A DNA stretch of 64,000 nt from Panulirus ornatus (lineage: Eukaryota; Arthropoda; Malacostraca; Decapoda; Palinuridae). Positions 47,565 through 60,792 of this stretch are shown piece after piece (the first letter of the stretch is position 1; each line of letters opens with the position of its first letter). The stretch spans positions 9,579,501 through 9,643,500 of the forward strand of contig NC_092240.1 in assembly GCF_036320965.1 (NCBI RefSeq), given 5' to 3'. The position numbers were made by a program, and so were the translations under genes. A model generated the notes under the pieces. It ran no database searches. It had not been told where the DNA came from and saw only the letters and a program-made list of their open reading frames with translations.

Positions 47565-47850
47565 GTATTATTCCTCCTCCTCCTCCTCTTTCTTCCTCCT
47601 CCTCCTTTTATTCTTCCTCCTCCTCCTCCTCCTTTTATTCTTCCTCCTCCTCCTCCTTTTATTCTTCTTCTTCGTCCTCTTTTTCCTCTTCCTCATCCTC
47701 CTCTTTTCCTCTTCTTCCTCCTCTTTTTCCTCTTCCTCATCCTCCTCTCCCTCCCCTTTTCTTCCTTCTCTTCCTCCTCCTCCTTCTCCCCTTCCTTTTC
47801 TTCTTCCTCTCGTACCTACTCCTCCTCCTCCCTTTCCTCCTCTTCCTCCA
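47565..47850. repeat. Polypyrimidine (TCC/TTC)n tract
   Basis: About 285 bases with almost no purine on the plus strand (TCCTCCTCC, TTTTATTCTTCC units). Long pyrimidine strands of this kind can form triplex DNA. Confidence 0.9.
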
Positions 47851-47977
47851 GGGCTTTCCTTCCATTGGTCGACATTTGGTGCTGCCCTGATGCGGGAGGG
47901 GCAGCAGTTCCCGCGGAGACGCTGTCTTATCTTTTATCTCATCAGTTGAACCGCGTCCCCGAGGGCCCTTGACCAGG

Positions 47978-47978
<1 letters not shown>

Positions 47979-48056
<78 letters not shown>
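47979..48056. repeat. (TC)n microsatellite
   Basis: About 38 units. Confidence 0.95.
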
Positions 48057-48462
48057 GTGTCACAGGTCGAGTGTGTGTGTGTGACGACCTGGGCCCGACA
48101 CCTCTGTTGAGAAGGTCTGCCTTCCCTGACACAGATTGGGGAGGTGGCAGCGGCGGGAGGAGGAGGAGGAGGGAAGAGTGCCAGACACAAATCGCCTCTT
48201 ACAACTTGTGCATCCGGTCGTCTTAAGAACTGCCCTGGATAACGTCGTCCGTATGTGTGTGTGTGTTGAAGTGAGGACCGATTTGGATCAGCGTTAACTC
48301 GTTTGTTATTCTGGCTCGCGCTAGTGTCCTAAACACACACACTCTTTCACACACACACTCACTCACTCGCAGACACACACGCTCACTCGCTCGCACACAC
48401 GGGTGCACATCCCACGTCCGTTTCCCTTCACATTTGGCCTTCCCCAGGACTTATCATCACTT

Positions 48463-48495
<33 letters not shown>

Positions 48496-48895
48496 CACTC
48501 ACACACCCATCTAACTACGATCGAACGTAGACATAAAACTAGAAGCTAACAGAACACCAGTAAAATACCGGTGATAAAGATACCCCGTCCGCATTGTTCT
48601 CTCGACGCTTTCTGGGAATGGCGTATGATAGATAGATTAAAGAACTGTCTGTTAGCTTTATGCAGCCATCTCGCCCGTTAGGACACCACAGCCATTACTG
48701 TACTGGGAAGTCGCAATAGAGATTAGTTAACTTATGGTAGAAGAGCTTGTGGTTAAAAATGGGGCTGGATACGTGTGTATGTGTGTGTGTGTGCCTCCAC
48801 TATCAAGCAGCGTTGGTGGTATGATATCCCCAGTAGATCAACAACGGGGCTAGTGTAATGTACACTGATACACTGACGAGTTTTTTTTTTTTAAA
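48057..48895. other. Mostly non-repetitive stretch, no gene seen
   Basis: Scattered ACAC and ACTC repeats at 48330-48510. No coding region supported. Confidence 0.5.
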
Positions 48896-49003
48896 CTATT
48901 TGCCATTTCCCGCGTTAGCAAGGTAGTGTTAAGAACAGAGGACTGGGCCTCTGAGGAATATCCTCACCTGGCCCCCTTCTCTGTTCCTTCTTTTGGAAAA
49001 TTA
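48896..49003 (+). mobile_element. Short retroposon family B, truncated copy
   Basis: TTTGCCATTTCCCGCGTTAG, CAAGGTAGTGTTAAGAACAG, AGGACTGGGCCTCTGAGG, CCTTCTCTGTTCCTTCTTTT, GGAAAATTA. Stops where the 17.3-kb copy has its A run, and (GT)n follows at 49003-49022. Confidence 0.8.
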
Positions 49004-49269
49004 ATGTGTGTGTGTGTGTGTGTACACACACTCCCCCTGGAGGGGGCGTGGTAGACACATCTGCCCAAGACACAGACACAAGCTCGGTGACTGGAATGCA
49101 TTTCTGTGCCGCGCTGCAGCATGTACAAAGATATTTCTTTGCTACACTGCCTGTTTAAAGCACAGAGGTTGACAGACATCCCCCGAGCCTCCGTCGGACA
49201 GTGAATGGCGTCTTGCCTGAAGGGGGAATTCTCGCATGAATTCTGAAATCCTTTAGGGCTTTGGTGGAG

Positions 49270-49505
49270 ATTAGCCTCATCTCGTACGTTATTTTCTTCA
49301 ACGTTATCTTCTTGTACGTTATTTTCTTCTACGTTATCTTCTTGTACGTTATCTTCCTCTACGTTATCTTCTTGTACGTTATCTTCCTCTACGTTATCTT
49401 CTTGTACGTTATTTTCTTCAACGTTATCTTCTTGTACGTTATCTTCCTCTGCGTTATCTTCTTGTACGTTATCTTCCTCTACGTTATCTCCTACATCATC
49501 ATCTT
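49270..49505. repeat. 30-bp minisatellite
   Basis: TACGTTATCTTCTTGTACGT with TATCTTCCTC variants, about eight units. On the minus strand it reads as a ten-residue acidic phrase around EDNVQEDNVE inside frame 48964-49602. That frame enters the 56-bp satellite at one end and family B at the other, so it is not accepted as a gene. Confidence 0.93.
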
Positions 49506-49512
49506 TTACGTT

Positions 49513-52500
49513 AAATACTGGAGACTGTGCTGGATCTAGTACACACGGTGCTTGGATATCCGGCACCAAAATACTGGAGACTGTGCTGGATCTAGTACAC
49601 ACGGTGCTTGGATATCCGGCACCAAAATACTGGAGACTGTGCTGGATCTAGTACACACGGTGCTTGGATATCCGGCACCAAAATACTGGAGACTGTGCTG
49701 GATCTAGTACACACGGTGCTTGGATATCCGGCACCAAAATACTGGAGACTGTGCTGGATCTAGTACACACGGTGCTTGGATATCCGGCACCAAAATACTG
49801 GAGACTGTGCTGGATCTAGTACACACGGTGCTTGGATATCCGGCACCAAAATACTGGAGACTGTGCTGGATCTAGTACACACGGTGCTTGGATATCCGGC
49901 ACCAAAATACTGGAGACTGTGCTGGATCTAGTACACACGGTGCTTGGATATCCGGCACCAAAATACTGGAGACTGTGCTGGATCTAGTACACACGGTGCT
50001 TGGATATCCGGCACCAAAATACTGGAGACTGTGCTGGATCTAGTACACACGGTGCTTGGATATCCGGCACCAAAATACTGGAGACTGTGCTGGATCTAGT
50101 ACACACGGTGCTTGGATATCCGGCACCAAAATACTGGAGACTGTGCTGGATCTAGTACACACGGTGCTTGGATATCCGGCACCAAAATACTGGAGACTGT
50201 GCTGGATCTAGTACACACGGTGCTTGGATATCCGGCACCAAAATACTGGAGACTGTGCTGGATCTAGTACACACGGTGCTTGGATATCCGGCACCAAAAT
50301 ACTGGAGACTGTGCTGGATCTAGTACACACGGTGCTTGGATATCCGGCACCAAAATACTGGAGACTGTGCTGGATCTAGTACACACGGTGCTTGGATATC
50401 CGGCACCAAAATACTGGAGACTGTGCTGGATCTAGTACACACGGTGCTTGGATATCCGGCACCAAAATACTGGAGACTGTGCTGGATCTAGTACACACGG
50501 TGCTTGGATATCCGGCACCAAAATACTGGAGACTGTGCTGGATCTAGTACACACGGTGCTTGGATATCCGGCACCAAAATACTGGAGACTGTGCTGGATC
50601 TAGTACACACGGTGCTTGGATATCCGGCACCAAAATACTGGAGACTGTGCTGGATCTAGTACACACGGTGCTTGGATATCCGGCACCAAAATACTGGAGA
50701 CTGTGCTGGATCTAGTACACACGGTGCTTGGATATCCGGCACCAAAATACTGGAGACTGTGCTGGATCTAGTACACACGGTGCTTGGATATCCGGCACCA
50801 AAATACTGGAGACTGTGCTGGATCTAGTACACACGGTGCTTGGATATCCGGCACCAAAATACTGGAGACTGTGCTGGATCTAGTACACACGGTGCTTGGA
50901 TATCCGGCACCAAAATACTGGAGACTGTGCTGGATCTAGTACACACGGTGCTTGGATATCCGGCACCAAAATACTGGAGACTGTGCTGGATCTAGTACAC
51001 ACGGTGCTTGGATATCCGGCACCAAAATACTGGAGACTGTGCTGGATCTAGTACACACGGTGCTTGGATATCCGGCACCAAAATACTGGAGACTGTGCTG
51101 GATCTAGTACACACGGTGCTTGGATATCCGGCACCAAAATACTGGAGACTGTGCTGGATCTAGTACACACGGTGCTTGGATATCCGGCACCAAAATACTG
51201 GAGACTGTGCTGGATCTAGTACACACGGTGCTTGGATATCCGGCACCAAAATACTGGAGACTGTGCTGGATCTAGTACACACGGTGCTTGGATATCCGGC
51301 ACCAAAATACTGGAGACTGTGCTGGATCTAGTACACACGGTGCTTGGATATCCGGCACCAAAATACTGGAGACTGTGCTGGATCTAGTACACACGGTGCT
51401 TGGATATCCGGCACCAAAATACTGGAGACTGTGCTGGATCTAGTACACACGGTGCTTGGATATCCGGCACCAAAATACTGGAGACTGTGCTGGATCTAGT
51501 ACACACGGTGCTTGGATATCCGGCACCAAAATACTGGAGACTGTGCTGGATCTAGTACACACGGTGCTTGGATATCCGGCACCAAAATACTGGAGACTGT
51601 GCTGGATCTAGTACACACGGTGCTTGGATATCCGGCACCAAAATACTGGAGACTGTGCTGGATCTAGTACACACGGTGCTTGGATATCCGGCACCAAAAT
51701 ACTGGAGACTGTGCTGGATCTAGTACACACGGTGCTTGGATATCCGGCACCAAAATACTGGAGACTGTGCTGGATCTAGTACACACGGTGCTTGGATATC
51801 CGGCACCAAAATACTGGAGACTGTGCTGGATCTAGTACACACGGTGCTTGGATATCCGGCACCAAAATACTGGAGACTGTGCTGGATCTAGTACACACGG
51901 TGCTTGGATATCCGGCACCAAAATACTGGAGACTGTGCTGGATCTAGTACACACGGTGCTTGGATATCCGGCACCAAAATACTGGAGACTGTGCTGGATC
52001 TAGTACACACGGTGCTTGGATATCCGGCACCAAAATACTGGAGACTGTGCTGGATCTAGTACACACGGTGCTTGGATATCCGGCACCAAAATACTGGAGA
52101 CTGTGCTGGATCTAGTACACACGGTGCTTGGATATCCGGCACCAAAATACTGGAGACTGTGCTGGATCTAGTACACACGGTGCTTGGATATCCGGCACCA
52201 AAATACTGGAGACTGTGCTGGATCTAGTACACACGGTGCTTGGATATCCGGCACCAAAATACTGGAGACTGTGCTGGATCTAGTACACACGGTGCTTGGA
52301 TATCCGGCACCAAAATACTGGAGACTGTGCTGGATCTAGTACACACGGTGCTTGGATATCCGGCACCAAAATACTGGAGACTGTGCTGGATCTAGTACAC
52401 ACGGTGCTTGGATATCCGGCACCAAAATACTGGAGACTGTGCTGGATCTAGTACACACGGTGCTTGGATATCCGGCACCAAAATACTGGAGACTGTGCTG

Positions 52501-55500
52501 GATCTAGTACACACGGTGCTTGGATATCCGGCACCAAAATACTGGAGACTGTGCTGGATCTAGTACACACGGTGCTTGGATATCCGGCACCAAAATACTG
52601 GAGACTGTGCTGGATCTAGTACACACGGTGCTTGGATATCCGGCACCAAAATACTGGAGACTGTGCTGGATCTAGTACACACGGTGCTTGGATATCCGGC
52701 ACCAAAATACTGGAGACTGTGCTGGATCTAGTACACACGGTGCTTGGATATCCGGCACCAAAATACTGGAGACTGTGCTGGATCTAGTACACACGGTGCT
52801 TGGATATCCGGCACCAAAATACTGGAGACTGTGCTGGATCTAGTACACACGGTGCTTGGATATCCGGCACCAAAATACTGGAGACTGTGCTGGATCTAGT
52901 ACACACGGTGCTTGGATATCCGGCACCAAAATACTGGAGACTGTGCTGGATCTAGTACACACGGTGCTTGGATATCCGGCACCAAAATACTGGAGACTGT
53001 GCTGGATCTAGTACACACGGTGCTTGGATATCCGGCACCAAAATACTGGAGACTGTGCTGGATCTAGTACACACGGTGCTTGGATATCCGGCACCAAAAT
53101 ACTGGAGACTGTGCTGGATCTAGTACACACGGTGCTTGGATATCCGGCACCAAAATACTGGAGACTGTGCTGGATCTAGTACACACGGTGCTTGGATATC
53201 CGGCACCAAAATACTGGAGACTGTGCTGGATCTAGTACACACGGTGCTTGGATATCCGGCACCAAAATACTGGAGACTGTGCTGGATCTAGTACACACGG
53301 TGCTTGGATATCCGGCACCAAAATACTGGAGACTGTGCTGGATCTAGTACACACGGTGCTTGGATATCCGGCACCAAAATACTGGAGACTGTGCTGGATC
53401 TAGTACACACGGTGCTTGGATATCCGGCACCAAAATACTGGAGACTGTGCTGGATCTAGTACACACGGTGCTTGGATATCCGGCACCAAAATACTGGAGA
53501 CTGTGCTGGATCTAGTACACACGGTGCTTGGATATCCGGCACCAAAATACTGGAGACTGTGCTGGATCTAGTACACACGGTGCTTGGATATCCGGCACCA
53601 AAATACTGGAGACTGTGCTGGATCTAGTACACACGGTGCTTGGATATCCGGCACCAAAATACTGGAGACTGTGCTGGATCTAGTACACACGGTGCTTGGA
53701 TATCCGGCACCAAAATACTGGAGACTGTGCTGGATCTAGTACACACGGTGCTTGGATATCCGGCACCAAAATACTGGAGACTGTGCTGGATCTAGTACAC
53801 ACGGTGCTTGGATATCCGGCACCAAAATACTGGAGACTGTGCTGGATCTAGTACACACGGTGCTTGGATATCCGGCACCAAAATACTGGAGACTGTGCTG
53901 GATCTAGTACACACGGTGCTTGGATATCCGGCACCAAAATACTGGAGACTGTGCTGGATCTAGTACACACGGTGCTTGGATATCCGGCACCAAAATACTG
54001 GAGACTGTGCTGGATCTAGTACACACGGTGCTTGGATATCCGGCACCAAAATACTGGAGACTGTGCTGGATCTAGTACACACGGTGCTTGGATATCCGGC
54101 ACCAAAATACTGGAGACTGTGCTGGATCTAGTACACACGGTGCTTGGATATCCGGCACCAAAATACTGGAGACTGTGCTGGATCTAGTACACACGGTGCT
54201 TGGATATCCGGCACCAAAATACTGGAGACTGTGCTGGATCTAGTACACACGGTGCTTGGATATCCGGCACCAAAATACTGGAGACTGTGCTGGATCTAGT
54301 ACACACGGTGCTTGGATATCCGGCACCAAAATACTGGAGACTGTGCTGGATCTAGTACACACGGTGCTTGGATATCCGGCACCAAAATACTGGAGACTGT
54401 GCTGGATCTAGTACACACGGTGCTTGGATATCCGGCACCAAAATACTGGAGACTGTGCTGGATCTAGTACACACGGTGCTTGGATATCCGGCACCAAAAT
54501 ACTGGAGACTGTGCTGGATCTAGTACACACGGTGCTTGGATATCCGGCACCAAAATACTGGAGACTGTGCTGGATCTAGTACACACGGTGCTTGGATATC
54601 CGGCACCAAAATACTGGAGACTGTGCTGGATCTAGTACACACGGTGCTTGGATATCCGGCACCAAAATACTGGAGACTGTGCTGGATCTAGTACACACGG
54701 TGCTTGGATATCCGGCACCAAAATACTGGAGACTGTGCTGGATCTAGTACACACGGTGCTTGGATATCCGGCACCAAAATACTGGAGACTGTGCTGGATC
54801 TAGTACACACGGTGCTTGGATATCCGGCACCAAAATACTGGAGACTGTGCTGGATCTAGTACACACGGTGCTTGGATATCCGGCACCAAAATACTGGAGA
54901 CTGTGCTGGATCTAGTACACACGGTGCTTGGATATCCGGCACCAAAATACTGGAGACTGTGCTGGATCTAGTACACACGGTGCTTGGATATCCGGCACCA
55001 AAATACTGGAGACTGTGCTGGATCTAGTACACACGGTGCTTGGATATCCGGCACCAAAATACTGGAGACTGTGCTGGATCTAGTACACACGGTGCTTGGA
55101 TATCCGGCACCAAAATACTGGAGACTGTGCTGGATCTAGTACACACGGTGCTTGGATATCCGGCACCAAAATACTGGAGACTGTGCTGGATCTAGTACAC
55201 ACGGTGCTTGGATATCCGGCACCAAAATACTGGAGACTGTGCTGGATCTAGTACACACGGTGCTTGGATATCCGGCACCAAAATACTGGAGACTGTGCTG
55301 GATCTAGTACACACGGTGCTTGGATATCCGGCACCAAAATACTGGAGACTGTGCTGGATCTAGTACACACGGTGCTTGGATATCCGGCACCAAAATACTG
55401 GAGACTGTGCTGGATCTAGTACACACGGTGCTTGGATATCCGGCACCAAAATACTGGAGACTGTGCTGGATCTAGTACACACGGTGCTTGGATATCCGGC

Positions 55501-57650
55501 ACCAAAATACTGGAGACTGTGCTGGATCTAGTACACACGGTGCTTGGATATCCGGCACCAAAATACTGGAGACTGTGCTGGATCTAGTACACACGGTGCT
55601 TGGATATCCGGCACCAAAATACTGGAGACTGTGCTGGATCTAGTACACACGGTGCTTGGATATCCGGCACCAAAATACTGGAGACTGTGCTGGATCTAGT
55701 ACACACGGTGCTTGGATATCCGGCACCAAAATACTGGAGACTGTGCTGGATCTAGTACACACGGTGCTTGGATATCCGGCACCAAAATACTGGAGACTGT
55801 GCTGGATCTAGTACACACGGTGCTTGGATATCCGGCACCAAAATACTGGAGACTGTGCTGGATCTAGTACACACGGTGCTTGGATATCCGGCACCAAAAT
55901 ACTGGAGACTGTGCTGGATCTAGTACACACGGTGCTTGGATATCCGGCACCAAAATACTGGAGACTGTGCTGGATCTAGTACACACGGTGCTTGGATATC
56001 CGGCACCAAAATACTGGAGACTGTGCTGGATCTAGTACACACGGTGCTTGGATATCCGGCACCAAAATACTGGAGACTGTGCTGGATCTAGTACACACGG
56101 TGCTTGGATATCCGGCACCAAAATACTGGAGACTGTGCTGGATCTAGTACACACGGTGCTTGGATATCCGGCACCAAAATACTGGAGACTGTGCTGGATC
56201 TAGTACACACGGTGCTTGGATATCCGGCACCAAAATACTGGAGACTGTGCTGGATCTAGTACACACGGTGCTTGGATATCCGGCACCAAAATACTGGAGA
56301 CTGTGCTGGATCTAGTACACACGGTGCTTGGATATCCGGCACCAAAATACTGGAGACTGTGCTGGATCTAGTACACACGGTGCTTGGATATCCGGCACCA
56401 AAATACTGGAGACTGTGCTGGATCTAGTACACACGGTGCTTGGATATCCGGCACCAAAATACTGGAGACTGTGCTGGATCTAGTACACACGGTGCTTGGA
56501 TATCCGGCACCAAAATACTGGAGACTGTGCTGGATCTAGTACACACGGTGCTTGGATATCCGGCACCAAAATACTGGAGACTGTGCTGGATCTAGTACAC
56601 ACGGTGCTTGGATATCCGGCACCAAAATACTGGAGACTGTGCTGGATCTAGTACACACGGTGCTTGGATATCCGGCACCAAAATACTGGAGACTGTGCTG
56701 GATCTAGTACACACGGTGCTTGGATATCCGGCACCAAAATACTGGAGACTGTGCTGGATCTAGTACACACGGTGCTTGGATATCCGGCACCAAAATACTG
56801 GAGACTGTGCTGGATCTAGTACACACGGTGCTTGGATATCCGGCACCAAAATACTGGAGACTGTGCTGGATCTAGTACACACGGTGCTTGGATATCCGGC
56901 ACCAAAATACTGGAGACTGTGCTGGATCTAGTACACACGGTGCTTGGATATCCGGCACCAAAATACTGGAGACTGTGCTGGATCTAGTACACACGGTGCT
57001 TGGATATCCGGCACCAAAATACTGGAGACTGTGCTGGATCTAGTACACACGGTGCTTGGATATCCGGCACCAAAATACTGGAGACTGTGCTGGATCTAGT
57101 ACACACGGTGCTTGGATATCCGGCACCAAAATACTGGAGACTGTGCTGGATCTAGTACACACGGTGCTTGGATATCCGGCACCAAAATACTGGAGACTGT
57201 GCTGGATCTAGTACACACGGTGCTTGGATATCCGGCACCAAAATACTGGAGACTGTGCTGGATCTAGTACACACGGTGCTTGGATATCCGGCACCAAAAT
57301 ACTGGAGACTGTGCTGGATCTAGTACACACGGTGCTTGGATATCCGGCACCAAAATACTGGAGACTGTGCTGGATCTAGTACACACGGTGCTTGGATATC
57401 CGGCACCAAAATACTGGAGACTGTGCTGGATCTAGTACACACGGTGCTTGGATATCCGGCACCAAAATACTGGAGACTGTGCTGGATCTAGTACAGACGG
57501 TGCTTGGATATCCGGCACCAAAATACTGGAAACTGTCCCTGATCTAGTGCTTAGATATCCGGCATCAAAATAATGGAAACTGTGCTGGATCTAGTACAGC
57601 CGGTGCTTAGATACCCGGCACCAAAATACTGGAAACTGTGCCGGGTGTAT
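49513..57650. repeat. 56-bp satellite, about 143 near-identical units
   Basis: Unit (plus strand) runs AAATACTGGAGACTGTGCTG, GATCTAGTACACACGGTGCT, TGGATATCCGGCACCA. Line-by-line reading finds no substitution from 49513 to about 57490. The first change is ACACACGG to ACAGACGG at about 57495, followed by three to four diverged edge units to 57650. The left junction is abrupt, inside the 30-bp array. The unit has a dyad GGTGC...GCACC enclosing the 8-bp palindrome GGATATCC. Because 56 is not a multiple of three and each strand of the unit has a stop (TAG in CTAG), no frame stays open. Confidence 0.99.
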
Positions 57651-58053
57651 AGACCGTACTTAAGAAATATCCCAACGCCACAAAATACTGTGGAAAAACT
57701 GTGCCGTCGGACGCAGAGACTGGCAATGACAGCTGAGCGTCCGCAGGGAAGATGGTGCTCCGAATAAGCAAGTTGGCAACGTCTGCAGACGAAAAAAAAA
57801 AAAAAGAGAAAAAAATACGTTTTGTGTACGAGCGAAAAATAGAAATTGGTGCATAGTAATGAAACTGGAATTTTGGCTTGGCTAAGCATATCTGTCAGTC
57901 ATATGCAAATGAGGTTCGGGGGAAATTTCATGTCCAGCGGGGAAATGATCATTTTTCAACACCTTTTACTCCGCAAGATATTGCATCACATATAAACCTT
58001 ACAAGTTGTTTTTTTTTTTGTTCTATATCGACTATCTCTCTCTCTTGGGCTAC

Positions 58054-58057
<4 letters not shown>
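57651..58057. other. Non-repetitive stretch, no gene seen
   Basis: A15 run near 57787 and T11 run near 58009. Minus frame 57551-57889 is partly satellite and is rejected. Confidence 0.5.

Positions 58058-58133
<76 letters not shown>
58058..58133. repeat. (GA)n microsatellite
   Basis: 38 units. Confidence 0.95.
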
Positions 58134-58135
<2 letters not shown>

Positions 58136-58784
58136 GTATTTCAGACGCTGTGTAGATAACCTACGCGAAAATTGTCATACAGAACAATCGTATTTGTTCA
58201 TTGTTGTCAAGACTGCAGGCAAGAGACTTCGTGCTTATTCCGTCTCTCTTCTGTCGAATTTTCACACTTGGACTCCTGAGGCTTAGAATGAAACGTTTGC
58301 GGCGCCCTTGGGCCATGTCAACCAGGGAAATATCATGGAAGAGATAAAAACGTTTCCAGTAAATATGTTGCATTTTTATTATGGATCTTCTTTTTTTTTT
58401 TTTTTTGCCATCTGGGGTGGTTTACGCCCTTATTGTTTGGTATATATGATCATTGCCAGGTACCGCAACACAATCGCTCTTCAAATGATTCGCATTACTT
58501 ATAGATATTTTTAGGTCAGAGTAAGGTAAGAAATTTTATCCCTTGCATTAGTTAGAAAAAGTTTTATGTCGGCTTATTTGCTGTATGTAAATGTTGACGA
58601 GATGACCATAAGAAGGAATACCAGTAAGCGGGTCACACTAGGGTCAAGACGCTTGACCCTGGTCCACTGAGCGATGACCCACTCTTTATCAGCTTTCCGG
58701 TAGATAGAGAGTTCGATCTCGACTCGGGAAATATGGAACTACTTCAGATTGTAAGTATACATATCTGCAGTAGTGAATTGTAAG
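58134..58784. other. Non-repetitive stretch with a 9-bp inverted repeat
   Basis: AGGGTCAAG/CTTGACCCT (58640-58660, 3-base loop) followed about 50 bases on by GAGTTCGATCTCGAC (58708-58722), a weak polymerase III B-box-like word. No gene accepted. Confidence 0.4.
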
Positions 58785-58786
58785 TA

Positions 58787-58880
58787 TTCGTGATGTGATT
58801 ATTACACGATGATGATGTGATTATTACACGAAAGTGCACTTGGGAACTTATAGTGTTTCATTTTACCCGTGGACTCGTAG

Positions 58881-58882
<2 letters not shown>
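58787..58882 (+). mobile_element. Penelope-like element end with partial tandem duplication
   Basis: TGATGTGATTATTACACGA appears twice in tandem (58791-58809 and 58813-58831), then GTGCACTTGGGAACTTATAG, TGTTTCATTTTACCCG and GTGGACTCGTAGGAATAT, joining an AT tract. It matches the 10.5 and 27.3-kb copies. The upstream CTCC arm of the hammerhead-like fold is missing. Confidence 0.7.

Positions 58883-58937
<55 letters not shown>
58883..58937. repeat. (AT)n microsatellite at Penelope-like end
   Basis: About 27 units, continuous with the element's GGAATAT end. Confidence 0.95.
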
Positions 58938-58939
<2 letters not shown>

Positions 58940-58943
<4 letters not shown>

Positions 58944-59170
58944 ATACTACTGTCTGTATGTAAATACTGCCTCTGTATCTATGCACGTGTGTCTACATAC
59001 ATTACATATGTATGCTCAGGGGCGTGTTACAATCTGCCCTCTGTATGTACGTAATGCCTCTCTGTCTTCCCACCATTACATATGTATGCTCCGTTACATT
59101 ATGTAACCCGTGCGGTCTCTATGTAGATACTAGTACTACTGCGTATGTATTACCTATGTATGCGCCAGTG
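58940..59170. repeat. Degenerate about 75-bp repeat
   Basis: CATTACATATGTATGCTC recurs near 58998 and 59079 with related CTGTATGTA.ATACTGCCTCT words; a third weaker unit ends near 59165. Confidence 0.7.
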
Positions 59171-59496
59171 CATAATGTAACAGGTTAAATGGCCAGAATG
59201 TGAGATGCTGTTGCAGCGCCCGTTTTCTATGGCATAGAGCCTTTGAGGGAGACTGTGACGGTGGTGTGACGGGTGGATGATGTTTTTATTGACGCGATGT
59301 GACGGGACGGAGAGGAGTGGACAGTGGTGGTGGTGGTGGTGACGGCGTTGTACAGCCGTCACAGTGATGGCTACGACAGTGTGACGGTCTGATCGTGGTC
59401 TTCATGGTGTGACCATGTGTTGTGAATAGTCACACGGGTTACGTGACAGCAGGGACGTTACAGTGTGACAGGTAACGAGGGTTTTCTGGTGGTATG

Positions 59497-59497
<1 letters not shown>
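59171..59497. other. GTGACGG-rich stretch, no gene seen
   Basis: Words GTGACGG and GGTGGTGGT recur without a fixed period. No coding region supported. Confidence 0.5.

Positions 59498-59573
<76 letters not shown>
59498..59573. repeat. (AT)n microsatellite
   Basis: 38 units. Confidence 0.95.
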
Positions 59574-59575
<2 letters not shown>

Positions 59576-60048
59576 TTACTACTTTTAAGAGGTGACGTGT
59601 GTGTGTGTCTCTCGATCCCATGTAACGGATGACTTGTGACGCTATCTTTGTGACGGGGTTATTTCTATCTCTGACGTGAGGTACTGTGTGACGGTCCCTG
59701 CGTAACAGTCCCTTTAGCGTTACGATGGTGTTATTTGGTAACACAGACGTGTAATGGCCTGATTGCTCGTTAGTCAGTGGCCTTTTTATAAGGCCATTTT
59801 GACCTCTAAAGTGCCATTAGATACTACCGGGTGACCCACGAGAAAGTAACACAGGTAATTGTGACGTTGCTCATGTGACGCCTCTCCCGCGTGGGTGCGT
59901 CACGTCGTGTTCAGCTTGGCCCACACCACAGGGTCGGGTGCACCACTGCCAGGCCCAGGTCTTGTAGTCAGGTTCAAGTGACCTTATGTTACCAGTTCAA
60001 CCCAGATGACATATCTTGATTTTCTCCTTCCCCCTTTTCTTCGTTTTC

Positions 60049-60051
<3 letters not shown>
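59574..60051. other. Non-repetitive stretch, no gene seen
   Basis: TGTGACG and GTAACAG words continue the pattern left of the AT tract. No gene. Confidence 0.5.
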
Positions 60052-60116
<65 letters not shown>

Positions 60117-60207
60117 GGCCAGACCACTTCGCTTGAACCTTGGATCTGTGTGGTCTGTGCGTCTATGTAAAACAGAAATACACTTTTTTTCTTTCTCTCA
60201 TTTGTCT

Positions 60208-60302
<95 letters not shown>
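60052..60302. repeat. Two (TC)n microsatellites
   Basis: TC at 60052-60113 and 60212-60302, separated by about 100 bases of ordinary sequence. Confidence 0.95.
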
Positions 60303-60305
<3 letters not shown>

Positions 60306-60547
60306 CTCGCAACACCAGAGGCATAGGGCTATGCAAATAAGGTCAAGATAATTCGAAAAAGAAAATAAAAAAAAGTTATAAGAGGTCTGTCACATTAAAA
60401 AAAAAAATAAGTGTAGCTCTTGAGGAAAAGAAATAGGGAAATTTCCTATGACCGAGTACGGGAGAGCGTCCACTTTAACAACATGGGAAGCTGGGGTTTG
60501 GTTTGTGATGCTTTAAAGGGATGTCGTTGATATACGGTTAGACACTG

Positions 60548-60549
<2 letters not shown>

Positions 60550-60621
<72 letters not shown>

Positions 60622-60661
60622 TTCCATTTCAACATGTGTAATAAAATATGTAGCTTGGATG

Positions 60662-60733
<72 letters not shown>
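60550..60733. repeat. Two (AT)n microsatellites
   Basis: AT at 60550-60613, then a T run, and AT at 60666-60733. Confidence 0.95.
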
Positions 60734-60737
<4 letters not shown>

Positions 60738-60741
60738 GTTG

Positions 60742-60792
60742 CCACACAAATGGTACGGGGTTCGAATCCTTGATGTTGGAGGCCATTGTGTG

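Noticed and set aside
48964..49602. 212-residue acidic minus-strand frame
   Set aside because: Consists of satellite sequence, a 30-bp array and a family B retroposon end in succession; no single gene would span these.
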